A stretch of 38,202 nucleotides of DNA. Source: an uncultured Phycisphaerales bacterium. GTDB taxonomy: Bacteria; Planctomycetota; Phycisphaerae; Sedimentisphaerales; Anaerobacaceae. The position numbers were made by a program, and so were the translations under genes. Below are positions 6,537 to 17,200 of the stretch, one piece after another (the first letter of the stretch is position 1; every line of letters starts with the position of its first letter). The DNA lies in assembly GCA_937927975.1 (NCBI GenBank), contig CALEZT010000042.1:1-38202 (forward strand). The letters run 5' to 3'. The notes beneath the pieces are model-generated. The model searched no databases. It saw nothing but the letters and a program-made list of their open reading frames with translations, and was not told where the DNA came from.

Positions 6537-9107
6537 ATGGCTTGCGGGTCATCTACCATATCCGATCGCAGTCGAATCCACTGGATGGTCACGGTGATTG
6601 TCTTGGCCTGCGGGACACAAGCTGTGGCGGCGATCACAATCGAAACTTGCCGGGAGCAGCTTCGCACGGGAAAGTACACCGAATGTCTCGAAGCCGCACG
6701 CCAGGCCATCAAGGATGGAGCCTATCAATCGGACTGGCGCATCCTGGAACTCGAAGCCATGCTGGCTCTGGGTCAATACAAGGAAGCGGCCCAGTACTTG
6801 GAGACCGCCTTGAGGGAATCCCGCGCGGACTTTCGCCTGTTGAGGCTGGCTCACCAGGCCTATCTCCACAATGGCCAAGCCCGCGAGGCCGCTTCGATGC
6901 TCGCGACCATCTCTCGAATCGGCTCCTATCGGCGAATCGAGTATCTGGGCAGTTCCGAGGCGGTGGCCCTGGGCCAGTCCCTTCTTCTGCTCGGAGCCGA
7001 ACCCCGCCTGGTCTTGCAGAACTTCTACACCTCGGTCATCAAGAATGACCCGAATTGCCGGGAGGCCTACCTTGCCGCCGGGGCATTGGCCCTGGCCAAA
7101 CAGGACTTTGAGCTGGCGGCCCAGCAGTACCGCGAAGCCCTCAAGCGGTTCGGAAACGACCCGGACGCCCAGTTCGGCCTAGCCCAGGCATTCTATCACA
7201 GCGACCGTCGCGAGATGATCGCGGCCCTGGACGCGGCCCTGATCGTGAACCCCAGGCACGCGCCCTCCCTGGTCCTGCTGGCGGACCACCAGATCGACAG
7301 CGAGGACTACGAAGGAGCCGGCAAGTCCCTGGCCCGCGTCCTGGCCGTCAATCCCTGGCATCCGCAGGCGTGGGCCTATCGAGCGGTGCTGGCCCATCTG
7401 GCCAACGACCCCAATGCCGCCCAGGGCCACCGCGCCAACGGCCTGAAATTCTGGCCCACGAATCCGGAAGTGGACTACCTCATCGGCCGCAAGCTCTCTC
7501 AGAACTATCGCTTCAACGAGGGCTCCGCCTTTCAACGCCGCGCAATCCAGGCCGACCCCGCCTACCTGCCCGCCCGCATTCAACTGGCCCAGGATTTGCT
7601 TCGATTGGGCGATGAGGGACCGGGTTGGGTCCTGGCCGACGAAGTGAACAAGAAAGACCCCTACAACGTCGAAGCCTACAATCTCGTGCACCTGCGCGAC
7701 ACGCTCACCGGCTTTCGGACCCTCTCCGAGGATGGGCTCGTCCTGAAGATGGAGAATCACGAAGCCGACGTATACGGCGACCAGGTGATGGAATTGCTCA
7801 AGCAGGCCAAGAACGAACTGTGCAGAAAGTACGGTTTCGTGCCGGGCAATCCGATCACTGTCGAGTTGTTCCCCAATCAGCAGGACTTTGCGGTCCGCAC
7901 GTTCGGCATGCCCGGCGGCGACGGATTCCTCGGCGTCTGCTTCGGCGACGTCGTCACCGCGACCAGTCCGCAACCCCAGAGGCACGTCAACTGGCAAGCG
8001 ACCCTCTGGCACGAGTTCGCCCACGTCGTGACGCTGAACCTCACGAACAACAGGATGCCCCGTTGGCTGAGCGAAGGGATCTCGGTCTACGAAGAACTGC
8101 AGCGTAACCCCACCTGGGGCCAAAGAATGATCCCCCAGTACCGACGGATGATCTTGGCCGGTGAGATGACGCCGGTGGGAAAACTCAGCACTGCGTTCAT
8201 GAGCCCGCCCAGCCCTCTCCATCTGCAATTCGCGTACTACCAGTCGTCGCTCGTGGTCGAGTTCCTCGTCGAGCGCCACGGGTTCGAGTCGATCAAAGCC
8301 ATTCTTGCGGACCTGGCCCAGGGTGCGGAAATCAACAAGACCCTCGTGAAGCACGCCGGCGCCATGGAGAAGATCGAGACAGATTTCGAAGCTTTCGCCC
8401 GCAAACGAGCTGAGGCCCTGGCTCCCGGCGTAGACTGGGAGCAACCGTCGCAGGACCAGGTCGATCCGACCGACTCGGACGCGGTCGCCCGATGGCTGGC
8501 CCAGCATCCGAACAACTTCTGGGCCCTGGGTCTTCACGCCCGCAATTTGATCGCCGAACGGAAGTGGGAAGAGGCGAAGGTCCCGCTGACTAAGATGATC
8601 TCCCTGTATCCTGACTACACCGGACAGGACAGTGCGTACCGACTCCTGGTGCAGGTGCACCGCAACCTAGGGGAAATCGAACAAGAGGCTCAGACACTGA
8701 CGATGTTGGCCAGGTTGTCTGCGGATGCGGCCGACGCATACAGCCGATTGATGGAGATCGGGATGGAACAAAAGAATTGGATGCAGGTGGCCGAGAACGG
8801 CAGTCGCTACCTTGCAGTCTATCCGATGTTGCCCACGGCGTACTGGCGACTGGGCCGGGCCGGCGAAGAGCTTGGTCGCGAGGAACTCGCGACCGACGCC
8901 TACCGCCGATTGCTGCTGCTCGATCCCGCCGATCCGGTCGACGTTCACTATCGCCTGGCGAAGCTCCTCCAGAGGCGCGACCCAGTGGAAGCCAAGAGGC
9001 ACATCCTCGAAGCCCTTGCCGACGCCCCGCGATTCCGCGAGGGCCATCGACTGCTTCTGGCGATGCCCGAAGGAGAGAATCCAACAATGCAGGTGACTCA
9101 GCAATGA
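6537..9107 (+). CDS. Exported TPR protein with gluzincin-type peptidase domain
   Basis: First gene of the eight-gene cluster; 856 residues from ATG 6537, chosen because AGGA lies 6 nt upstream (an ATG at 6519 has no ribosome-binding site). A hydrophobic segment (WMVTVIVLACGTQAVAA) near residue 20 is a signal peptide or anchor. Residues about 30-390 are TPR-like helical repeats. Residues about 400-630 form a peptidase-MA-like domain with HEFAH (His492, Glu493, His496) and the third zinc ligand Glu513 in PRWLSEGISVYEE, so the zinc site looks intact. More TPR units follow (about 650-850; AYWRLGRAGEELGREELATDAYRRLL). Likely role: periplasmic scaffold and zinc protease acting with the MoxR/vWA proteins encoded downstream; the substrate is unknown. 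The stop overlaps the next start by 4 nt (ATGA). Confidence 0.87.
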   Translation: MACGSSTISDRSRIHWMVTVIVLACGTQAVAAITIETCREQLRTGKYTECLEAARQAIKDGAYQSDWRILELEAMLALGQYKEAAQYLETALRESRADFRLLRLAHQAYLHNGQAREAASMLATISRIGSYRRIEYLGSSEAVALGQSLLLLGAEPRLVLQNFYTSVIKNDPNCREAYLAAGALALAKQDFELAAQQYREALKRFGNDPDAQFGLAQAFYHSDRREMIAALDAALIVNPRHAPSLVLLADHQIDSEDYEGAGKSLARVLAVNPWHPQAWAYRAVLAHLANDPNAAQGHRANGLKFWPTNPEVDYLIGRKLSQNYRFNEGSAFQRRAIQADPAYLPARIQLAQDLLRLGDEGPGWVLADEVNKKDPYNVEAYNLVHLRDTLTGFRTLSEDGLVLKMENHEADVYGDQVMELLKQAKNELCRKYGFVPGNPITVELFPNQQDFAVRTFGMPGGDGFLGVCFGDVVTATSPQPQRHVNWQATLWHEFAHVVTLNLTNNRMPRWLSEGISVYEELQRNPTWGQRMIPQYRRMILAGEMTPVGKLSTAFMSPPSPLHLQFAYYQSSLVVEFLVERHGFESIKAILADLAQGAEINKTLVKHAGAMEKIETDFEAFARKRAEALAPGVDWEQPSQDQVDPTDSDAVARWLAQHPNNFWALGLHARNLIAERKWEEAKVPLTKMISLYPDYTGQDSAYRLLVQVHRNLGEIEQEAQTLTMLARLSADAADAYSRLMEIGMEQKNWMQVAENGSRYLAVYPMLPTAYWRLGRAGEELGREELATDAYRRLLLLDPADPVDVHYRLAKLLQRRDPVEAKRHILEALADAPRFREGHRLLLAMPEGENPTMQVTQQ

Positions 9108-9952
9108 CCAGGACACGTCTCGCCATCCTGTTGACCGTACCGGCGCTGGTGGTCACCGGCGCGCTGGCCCAGCGATACTACGACCGCGTGGATCGACGCG
9201 ACGTGCCGAACTGGGAACTGGAGCCGGAATTCGCCCAGGATGCGTTCACCTTCGTGCGAATCCGGTATTCCTCGGGCTATGGCGGACGCGGCGGCAGACG
9301 GGGCTTCAGAGGAGACTTCTATGGCGGCGGCGGTGGAAGCTGGGCGACCGACTACCCCGACAGCGACCTGAACTTCTCCTGGCGTCTGCACCAGTTGACC
9401 TCGATGCAGGTGAATCCCGAGCCGCTGGTTCTCGACTTGACCGACCCCAGGCTCGTCGATTACCCGTTCATCTACATCGTCGAGCCCGGCCGGCTCGTTT
9501 TCGAAGAGGCGGAAGTCGAAGCCCTGCGTCAATACCTCCTCAACGGCGGATTTCTCATGGTCGACGATTTCTGGGGCGAGGACGAATGGTACAACTTCTA
9601 TCGTGAGATCAAACGGGTGTTCCCCGATCGCGAGCCGGTCGAGTTGCCGCTGTCGCACCCGATCTTCAACGCGGTTTTCAATCTGAAGGAAAAGCCTCAG
9701 ATCCCCAGCATCAACGCCGCCCTGGCCGGTCGAAGTCAGGGCATCACGTGGGAGCGTCCCGACGCCCGCGAGCCCCATTACAAAGCCCTCTACGACGACA
9801 AGGGGAGGATGATGGCGATCATCTGCCACAACACCGACCTCGGCGACGGCTGGGAGGAAGAAGGTGTGGACGAATGGTACTTTCGCGAGTTCAGTGAGAA
9901 CAAAGCGTATCCGCTGGGAATCAATATCGTGTTCTATGCAATGACGCACTGA
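9104..9952 (+). CDS. DUF4159 family exported protein
   Basis: 282 residues, beginning at the ATG of an ATGA overlap with the previous gene. The signal peptide is MTRTRLAILLTVPALVVTGA followed by LAQ. After an RGG-like glycine/arginine stretch (about residues 62-84), the conserved part reads DYPFIYIVEPGRLVF, then LRQYLLNGGFLMVDDFWGEDEW and LPLSHPIFNAVF, the features of DUF4159, which has a ThuA/class-I-amidotransferase-like fold. No catalytic Cys-His pair of a real amidotransferase is visible, so a binding role is more likely. In planctomycetes and some other bacteria DUF4159 genes accompany MoxR/DUF58/BatA operons, as here. Confidence 0.88.
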   Translation: MTRTRLAILLTVPALVVTGALAQRYYDRVDRRDVPNWELEPEFAQDAFTFVRIRYSSGYGGRGGRRGFRGDFYGGGGGSWATDYPDSDLNFSWRLHQLTSMQVNPEPLVLDLTDPRLVDYPFIYIVEPGRLVFEEAEVEALRQYLLNGGFLMVDDFWGEDEWYNFYREIKRVFPDREPVELPLSHPIFNAVFNLKEKPQIPSINAALAGRSQGITWERPDAREPHYKALYDDKGRMMAIICHNTDLGDGWEEEGVDEWYFREFSENKAYPLGINIVFYAMTH

Positions 9953-9970
9953 GTTGAACAGAGCAACGCA

Positions 9971-10027
9971 GTCCTATTGGTCCTATACGTCCCATAGGTC
10001 CTATAGGACTGATGGGACCAATAGGAC
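9971..10027. repeat. CCTATAGG-rich palindromic repeat before moxR
   Basis: GTCCTATTGGTCC (9971-9983) is inverted at 10015-10027 (GGACCAATAGGAC). TCCCAT at 9990-9995 pairs with ATGGGA at 10012-10017, and the centre GTCCTATAGGAC (9998-10009) is a perfect 12-nt palindrome. Units of the form TCCTATNGG continue to 10034, ending 6 nt before the end of the moxR ribosome-binding site. The DNA is far lower in GC than its surroundings. It is either a transcribed hairpin controlling moxR expression or a small repeat element. Confidence 0.65.
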
Positions 10028-10048
10028 CTATAGGAAAGGACCCGTCCG

Positions 10049-11050
<1,002 letters not shown>

Positions 11051-11059
11051 TCGAGTGTC

Positions 11060-11169
11060 CTGTCATGCTGAACGAAGTGAAGCATCCGGGCCAGGAAAGA
11101 GAAGTCGGTCGCGCACGCGAAGGTCTCGCATTCGCCGGCCGGATTTTTCGCTGTCGCTCAAAATGACAG
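11060..11169. mobile_element. MITE-like element with 30-bp inverted ends between moxR and the DUF58 gene
   Basis: The left end CTGTCATGCTGAACGAAGTG... (11060-11089) and right end ...GCTGTCGCTCAAAATGACAG (11139-11169) are imperfect inverted repeats of about 30 bp around a 50-nt GC-rich centre. The end sequence belongs to the widespread type TGTCATnCTGAnCGAAGnGAAG known from many bacterial genomes as a non-coding dispersed repeat. It has no reading frame of its own and occupies nearly the whole gap between two operon genes. Confidence 0.72.
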
Positions 11170-11251
11170 AGGGGCACAGCCGCGTTGTGGCGTGAATATT
11201 GAGGAATCGACGAACTGTAATCAAAGAGACATCGACACCGTGCAAGAACAT

Positions 11252-12205
11252 ATGACTCCATTTCGGTCCCGGATTGGCGGCGGCATGATCGATCCATCGG
11301 CGTTGATGAAGATCAAGTCGATGGAGCTGCGCGCCAAGGCGGTCGTCGAAGGGTTCTGGAAGGGGATCCATCGCAGTCCCTATCACGGCTTCTCGGCCGA
11401 GTTCACCGAGTACCGCCAGTACACCCGGGGCGACGATCCCCGTTACATCGACTGGCGGGTCTTCGCACGCAGCGACCGGTACTTCATCAAGAAGTTCGAG
11501 GACGAGACCAACCTCCGCTGCCACCTGCTGATCGATCACAGCAAATCGATGGGCTACGGCTCAGGCGAGTATACCAAATCGCAGTACGCCGGCACACTCG
11601 CGGCGACGCTGGCGTACTTCTTGTTCACGCAGGGCGATGCGGTCGGACTGGCGACGTTCGACGACCGGATCCGCGAGTACATGCCGCCCCGCAACCGGCC
11701 CAGCTATCTGCGCCGCCTGATGCAGGCCTTGGAGGCGAGACCCGAGGGCAGAGCCACGAGCCTGGGGGCTCCCCTCCAGCGAATCGCACAGATCCTGACC
11801 AAACGGGGCATGATCGTGTTGATTTCCGACCTGTTGACCTCGATCGAGCAGCTTGAACGAGACCTGGGCTACCTCCGCGCCGGCGGGCACGACATCGTGC
11901 TTTTCCACGTTCTGGACCCGACGGAGCTGAGCTTCGATTTCGAGGTCCCCGCTCTGTTCGAAGACGTCGAAAGCGGCCGGGACCTCTACGTCGATCCTGT
12001 CGCCGCACAGAAACACTATGGACGCATGCTGGGCGAGCATCTCGACAGCGCCAAGTCCATCTGCGGCCGGCTCGGGATCGATTACCATTTGTTCGCGACG
12101 GACCGCCCATACGACGCCGCGTTGCTGGAGTTCTTGCAGCACCGGATGCGAGTTCGCAAACAGATCCGGCGTATCCGCAGGCCGGAAGGCGGGAGGATCA
12201 CATGA
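11252..12205 (+). CDS. DUF58 (vWA-like) protein
   Basis: DUF58 family protein, a degenerate vWA-fold partner of MoxR ATPases. The conserved blocks are LRAKAVVEGFWKG-IHRSPYHG, then FTEYRQYTRGDDPRYIDWRV and YFIKKFEDETN (the family signature), and the vWA-like strand LLIDHSKSMGYGSG, which keeps D-x-S-x-S. No signal peptide or membrane segment is seen. The start is uncertain: ATG 11252 is used, but GTG 11192 is the upstream limit and ATG 11285 (MIDPSALMKIKSMELR) matches where family members usually begin; none has a strong ribosome-binding site, possibly because the repeat element just upstream displaced it. The stop TGA overlaps the next ATG (12202). Confidence 0.92.
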   Translation: MTPFRSRIGGGMIDPSALMKIKSMELRAKAVVEGFWKGIHRSPYHGFSAEFTEYRQYTRGDDPRYIDWRVFARSDRYFIKKFEDETNLRCHLLIDHSKSMGYGSGEYTKSQYAGTLAATLAYFLFTQGDAVGLATFDDRIREYMPPRNRPSYLRRLMQALEARPEGRATSLGAPLQRIAQILTKRGMIVLISDLLTSIEQLERDLGYLRAGGHDIVLFHVLDPTELSFDFEVPALFEDVESGRDLYVDPVAAQKHYGRMLGEHLDSAKSICGRLGIDYHLFATDRPYDAALLEFLQHRMRVRKQIRRIRRPEGGRIT

Positions 12206-14271
12206 GTTTTCTGTACCCTCTGCTCCTGGCCGGCATCGCTGCGGTGGCGTTGCCCATCGTGCTGCACATGATCCGCAGGCATACGCGAAAGCGGGTGACG
12301 TTCAGTTCGCTGATGTTCCTGCGAACCACCGCTCCGCGGCTGAGAAACCGCAGCCGCCTGGAGCACATCCCCCTGCTGATCCTGCGCTGTCTGATCGTAT
12401 GCCTGCTGGCGCTGGCTTTCGCAAGACCGTTCTTGTCGAAGCCCCTTGCAGCAGCCAAAGCCCAACCCGGAAGACGGATCGTCCTTCTCCTGGACACCAG
12501 CGCGTCGATGCGACGAGCCGGCATGTGGGATCGGGCCGTCGAAGAGGCTCGATCCGTTCTGGCGGATGTCGGGCCGTCGGATCGCGTGTGCCTGATGACG
12601 TTCGACCGGGCGGCAAAGACATGGATCGGCTTCGAGCAATGGAGCACGATGGACCTGTCCCAGCGGACGCCCGCCGTGATCCGAAGCCTGGCAGACGCAT
12701 CTCCGGGCTGGGGGGCCACGAATCTGGGCCAAGCCCTGATCGCAGCCGCTGAAACGATCGAGGACGACGAAGTCGGCGACGACCGGCAAGCTCCCGGCCC
12801 GGGCCGGATCGTACTCATCAGCGACCTGCAAGAGGGCAGCGACCTTTCGGTCCTGCTCGCCTACGAATGGCCCGAACGGGTCGAACTGGCGATCCGAACG
12901 ATTCCGTGCATGGAAGCGGGCAACGCATCGATGCAACTGATCACAAGCCGCAGTGCCCTTGCGTCGCCCGGAGAGAATGAAGAGGTCCGCGTCCGCGTCG
13001 GCAACTCCACGGATGCGGCGAAGACTCGCTTCCAACTGGGATGGGACGTCGAGCCCCAGGCGGCCCGCGAGGTCTACGTGGCACCGGGACAGAGTCTGGT
13101 CGTTCAGGCCCCGCCAAGACCCGCTTCTTCGACCGCGACCCGGCTCGTCCTGACCGGAGACGATCACGGCTTCGACAACGCTCTGCACGTCGCCTTGCCG
13201 TTGGAGCAGCAGGCGATCATCCTCTACGTCGGCAATGATGATCCCAACGATCCCAAGGCGATGCACTATTACGTTCACCAGGCGTTCGCTGCGTCTTCGC
13301 ACGTCACAACGCGATCGACGCGCAGCATCCTGACCGAGCAGGATCTGACGACTGCGAGCCTGGTGGTTGTCGCTGATGCGACAGCCCAGGCGAATACTGC
13401 GATTCTACGCCGGTATCTGGAATCCGGCCGCACGATTCTGCTGGCGCTCGGTTCCCCTGAAGGCGCTGCGACGCTGCGGGATCTGACGGGCATCGGCGAC
13501 CTGGAGTGTCACGAGGCCGAGGTCGGACGGTACGCCATGCTCGATTCGATCGACTTCAAGCATCCGTTGTTGGCGCCGTTCTCCGACCCGCGGTTCGGCG
13601 ACTTCACGCGGATCCATTTCTGGAAGCACCGTCGTCTCAGCCTCGCCGGTCATCCCCAGGCCAGAGTGCTCGCCCGCTTCGACGGCGACGCGCCCGCCTG
13701 GGTCGAGATCGCCGTCGGCCGGGGCTCGTTGCTGGTCTGGACCAGCGGATGGCATCCGTCGGACAGCGACCTGGCGCTGTCGTCGAAGTTCGTTCCGCTG
13801 CTGTACTCGATCCTCGAACAAGGTGGGACGTTTGCGGAACGACAGTCCCAGTACCTCATAGGGGATGCGGTCCGCATGTCGGCCCAACGTGTTCAGAAGC
13901 CCGATGGTTCGACCCTGGTTCTGGACGATGACTTGGCCTTCACAGCAACGGACCTTCCCGGCATCTATGCCGTCCAGTCGCCGACCGGCAGCAGAAGCTT
14001 CGCTGTCAATCTCCCTCCCGCGGAGAGCCGCACGGAACCGATGGCTGTCGAAGACCTGGAGAGGATGGGGATTTCCCTGGGATCTGTCTCCGACGTCACG
14101 TCCACAGTCGGCGCGCAGGCGATGCAGCACCGCAGTTTCGCGCAGATGGAATCTCAACAGAAGCTCTGGCGATGGGTTCTGGCGGCAACGCTAGGCATGC
14201 TCTTGGTCGAGATCTGGCTGGCGGGCCGGCTGACCCGCATCGGCCCGGTATCCGAGGGACAACAACCATGA
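12202..14271 (+). CDS. BatA-like membrane protein with vWA domain
   Basis: 689 residues, starting in an ATGA overlap with GGGAGG upstream. The N-terminus is the BatA/aerotolerance domain: TM 5-25 (YPLLLAGIAAVALPIVLHMI), a basic stretch with FSSLMFLR, then TM 57-77. A vWA domain follows (about 92-245) with an intact MIDAS DTSASM (Asp98, Ser100, Ser102) and VLISDLQEGSD. The middle (about 245-640) is extracytoplasmic beta-sandwich plus an amidotransferase-like fold region (LVVVADATAQAN, GRTILLALGSPEG). A C-terminal TM (about 660-680) anchors the end. Interaction with the MoxR ATPase and DUF58 protein is expected from the family; the physiological target is unknown. Confidence 0.92.
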   Translation: MSFLYPLLLAGIAAVALPIVLHMIRRHTRKRVTFSSLMFLRTTAPRLRNRSRLEHIPLLILRCLIVCLLALAFARPFLSKPLAAAKAQPGRRIVLLLDTSASMRRAGMWDRAVEEARSVLADVGPSDRVCLMTFDRAAKTWIGFEQWSTMDLSQRTPAVIRSLADASPGWGATNLGQALIAAAETIEDDEVGDDRQAPGPGRIVLISDLQEGSDLSVLLAYEWPERVELAIRTIPCMEAGNASMQLITSRSALASPGENEEVRVRVGNSTDAAKTRFQLGWDVEPQAAREVYVAPGQSLVVQAPPRPASSTATRLVLTGDDHGFDNALHVALPLEQQAIILYVGNDDPNDPKAMHYYVHQAFAASSHVTTRSTRSILTEQDLTTASLVVVADATAQANTAILRRYLESGRTILLALGSPEGAATLRDLTGIGDLECHEAEVGRYAMLDSIDFKHPLLAPFSDPRFGDFTRIHFWKHRRLSLAGHPQARVLARFDGDAPAWVEIAVGRGSLLVWTSGWHPSDSDLALSSKFVPLLYSILEQGGTFAERQSQYLIGDAVRMSAQRVQKPDGSTLVLDDDLAFTATDLPGIYAVQSPTGSRSFAVNLPPAESRTEPMAVEDLERMGISLGSVSDVTSTVGAQAMQHRSFAQMESQQKLWRWVLAATLGMLLVEIWLAGRLTRIGPVSEGQQP

Positions 14272-17200
14272 TCGAAGAAGCTCTTCGCAGACAAATGCAG
14301 CCCGCGGTGGACCGTCGAATGCACGTGCATCTGGCGTGGCGGATGGCCGTCTGCTGGCTCATCGCCGGGCTCATCGGCATCGTTCTGGCAATGGTTGGCT
14401 GGCTGTGGGGCTGGAGGTCGCCGTGGGCCACCCTGGGCCTGTTCATCGGCGCGTTCCTGGCGACAATCTGGTTGGTCCTTCGGTCGCGCCGCTTGCAGCC
14501 GGACTATCGCGCTCTGGCCCGAACCATCGAGCAGCAGCACCCTGAGCTCCAGGCCCTGCTCCTGGCGGCGGTCGAGCAGAAACCCGAGGGCCCCGAGGGC
14601 CAGTGGGGCTACATGCAAAGACGGGTCATCGGCGAGGCCATCGAGCACGCGGCCGGTCATGAATGGCAGGAGAGCATATCGGTGACGCAGCTCTTCGTGG
14701 CCAATTTCGCCCGCTTTGCAGCGATCGTGTTCCTGGTCATCGTTCTGCTGCAGGTCGTGCCCTCCACGTCGTTCATGCTCGGCCATGGAAAAGGGATTCT
14801 GAACGCCCAGGACTACAGCGTCAGCGTCAGTCCAGGCGACGCGGAAATCGAGCAGGGGTCGCCCGTGGTGATCCTGGGCCGCTTCGAAGACAAGGTGCCG
14901 TCGAGCGTGAACCTGTTCTTCACGCCGACCGGGCAGGAGCCCCAGCAGATTCCATTGACCCGCAGTCTCGACGACCCGGTCTTCGGCGGCATCCTCCAGG
15001 ACGTCCGATCCAACCTGCGATACCACATCGAGTATGAGGGCCGACGCACCCGCGAATACACGATCAGCGTCTTTCAGAGCCCCGAGCTGCTCCGCACGGA
15101 TGCGACAATCACATACCCTTCCTACACGAAGTTGCCCGAGAAGACGATTGCCGACACGCGGCAGATCGCTGTGGTCGAGGGCTCGAAGATCACGCTGCGA
15201 TTCACATTGAACAAACCCGTCGCAACCGCGAGGCTCAGTCCCCGGTCGGGAATCGCACTTGCCTTGACAACGGACGACAAGGACCCCAACGTGCTGACGG
15301 CGTCGATCACCGCCTCGCAGAGCGAACGCTACGAACTGCATATGGCGGACGCCCAGGGCCGACCGAACAAGATGCCGCCGCGATTCACGATCGATGTACA
15401 CAAGAACATGCCCGCGGAGATCAAGCCTGTGTTTCCGAACCGCGACGTGGCGGCCTCGCCTCTGGAGGAAATCAACCTCGAAGCCGAGGTGTCCGACGAT
15501 TACGGCGTGACCGGCTATGGTCTGACGTATGCACTGGTCGGCGTGGAGAGTCGGGACGTGAGGCTGGATTTGCAGACGCCTGCCGACAAGCCGCAGGTCA
15601 AGCACCTGCTGGCCATGGAGGATCTCAAAGCCCAGCCCGACCAGTTGCTCACCTATCATTTCTGGGCCGACGACATCGGACCCGACGGCGCGCCTCGCAG
15701 AACTGTCAGCGACATCTACTTCGTCGAAGTAAGGCCCTTCGAAGAGATCTTCCGCGAGAGCCAGTCGTTTCAGAACGAGCAAAGCCAACAGCAGCAGCAG
15801 AACCAGCAAGGCGAACAGCAGAACCGACCGGGCGAGCAGCTCGCGCAGTTGCAGAAACAGATCATCACCGCGACGTGGAACATCAAGCAACGGGCCGAAC
15901 GTTCCGGCGGCATCGCCGACCACAAGGACGATCTCGACGTGGTTCGCCAATCCCAGTCCGACGCCCTGGAGCAGGCGCACCAGGCGATGGCGGAGTCTGA
16001 GGACCCGGCGTCCATCAAGTCGCTTCGAGCCGCGGGCGAACAGATGGCGACCGCGTTGGACCACCTGGCCAGGAGCGGCGAATCCGTTTCGACAGGCGAG
16101 CTCACGCCCGCTCTGGCGGCCGAACAATCCGCCTATCAGGAACTGCTCAAATTGCGGGAACGCGAGCATCAGATCGCCCGCAGTCGAAGCAACTCCAGCC
16201 AAGCCAGCGCCAATTCCGCGCAGCGCCAGCAGCAGTTGCAGCAGTTGGAACTCACGCAGCGCGAGGACCGGTACGAGACTCAGCGGATGGCGCAACCCCA
16301 GCAGCAAACCGAAAGACAGGAGGACCTCCAGGCCCTGAACCGGCTCCGCGACCTGGCCCGTCGGCAGAACGAGATGACCGACCGGCTTCGGGAGGCGGAG
16401 GCGGCCCTTCGTCAGGCGAGGAACGAACAGGAGCGTCAAGAGGCGTTGCGGCAGTTGAAGCGTCTGCGCGACGAGCAGATGGAGGCCCTTCGCGACGTGG
16501 ACGACCTTCAGCAGCGGATGGAGAATTCGCAGAATCGCCAGCGAATGGCCGACGCCAGGGAGCAGCTCGGTGATTCCCGCGAGCAGATCCGCCAATCGAC
16601 GGAAGCGTTGGAGGAAGGGATGCTCTCTCGCGCGATCACCTCAACGGCCCGCGCCGGACGGCAACTCGAACAGATGCGCGAGGAATTCCAGCGTCGCACG
16701 TCCAACCAGTTCAGCGACGCCATGCGAAACATGCGGGAGCAGGCTCGCGAACTCGACGAAGAGCAGAACCAGATCGCCGAGGAGATCACGCAGCAAATCG
16801 AGGCCAGACAGAAATCGCTCACAGGCGACAGAATGAGTCGCGAGTTGGCGGAACGCGTCGAAAGGCAAAGACAAGGCGTGAACGAACTGGTCGACCAGAT
16901 GAAGGAGACCAGCGAACAGGCGGAAGTCTCGGAACCGCTGCTGTCCCGAAAGCTCTACGACACCCTTCGCGAGACGGGCACGGAAAACCTTGATCGGGCG
17001 CTCCAAGCCGCGGGCGAACTGCTCCGTCGGGATTTCCTCCCCCAGGCAAGGGAAGTCGAACGACGAGCGGGCGAGGGCATCGACAGTCTTCGCGAGGGAG
17101 TCGAGCAGGCCGCGGGCAATGTGTTGGGCGACGAGGCTGAGTCGCTGCGACTGGCACAGCAGCAGCTCGACGAACTGATTCGCGAAGTGGATGACGAAGC

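Noticed and set aside
7179..8660. 493-codon minus-strand frame
   Set aside because: Antisense of the TPR/peptidase gene, whose zinc motif and repeats are clear.
14154..16595. 813-codon minus-strand frame opposite the coiled-coil gene
   Set aside because: Leu/Gly/Arg-rich translation caused by the antisense of Gln/Glu/Arg codons; no start signal and no family.
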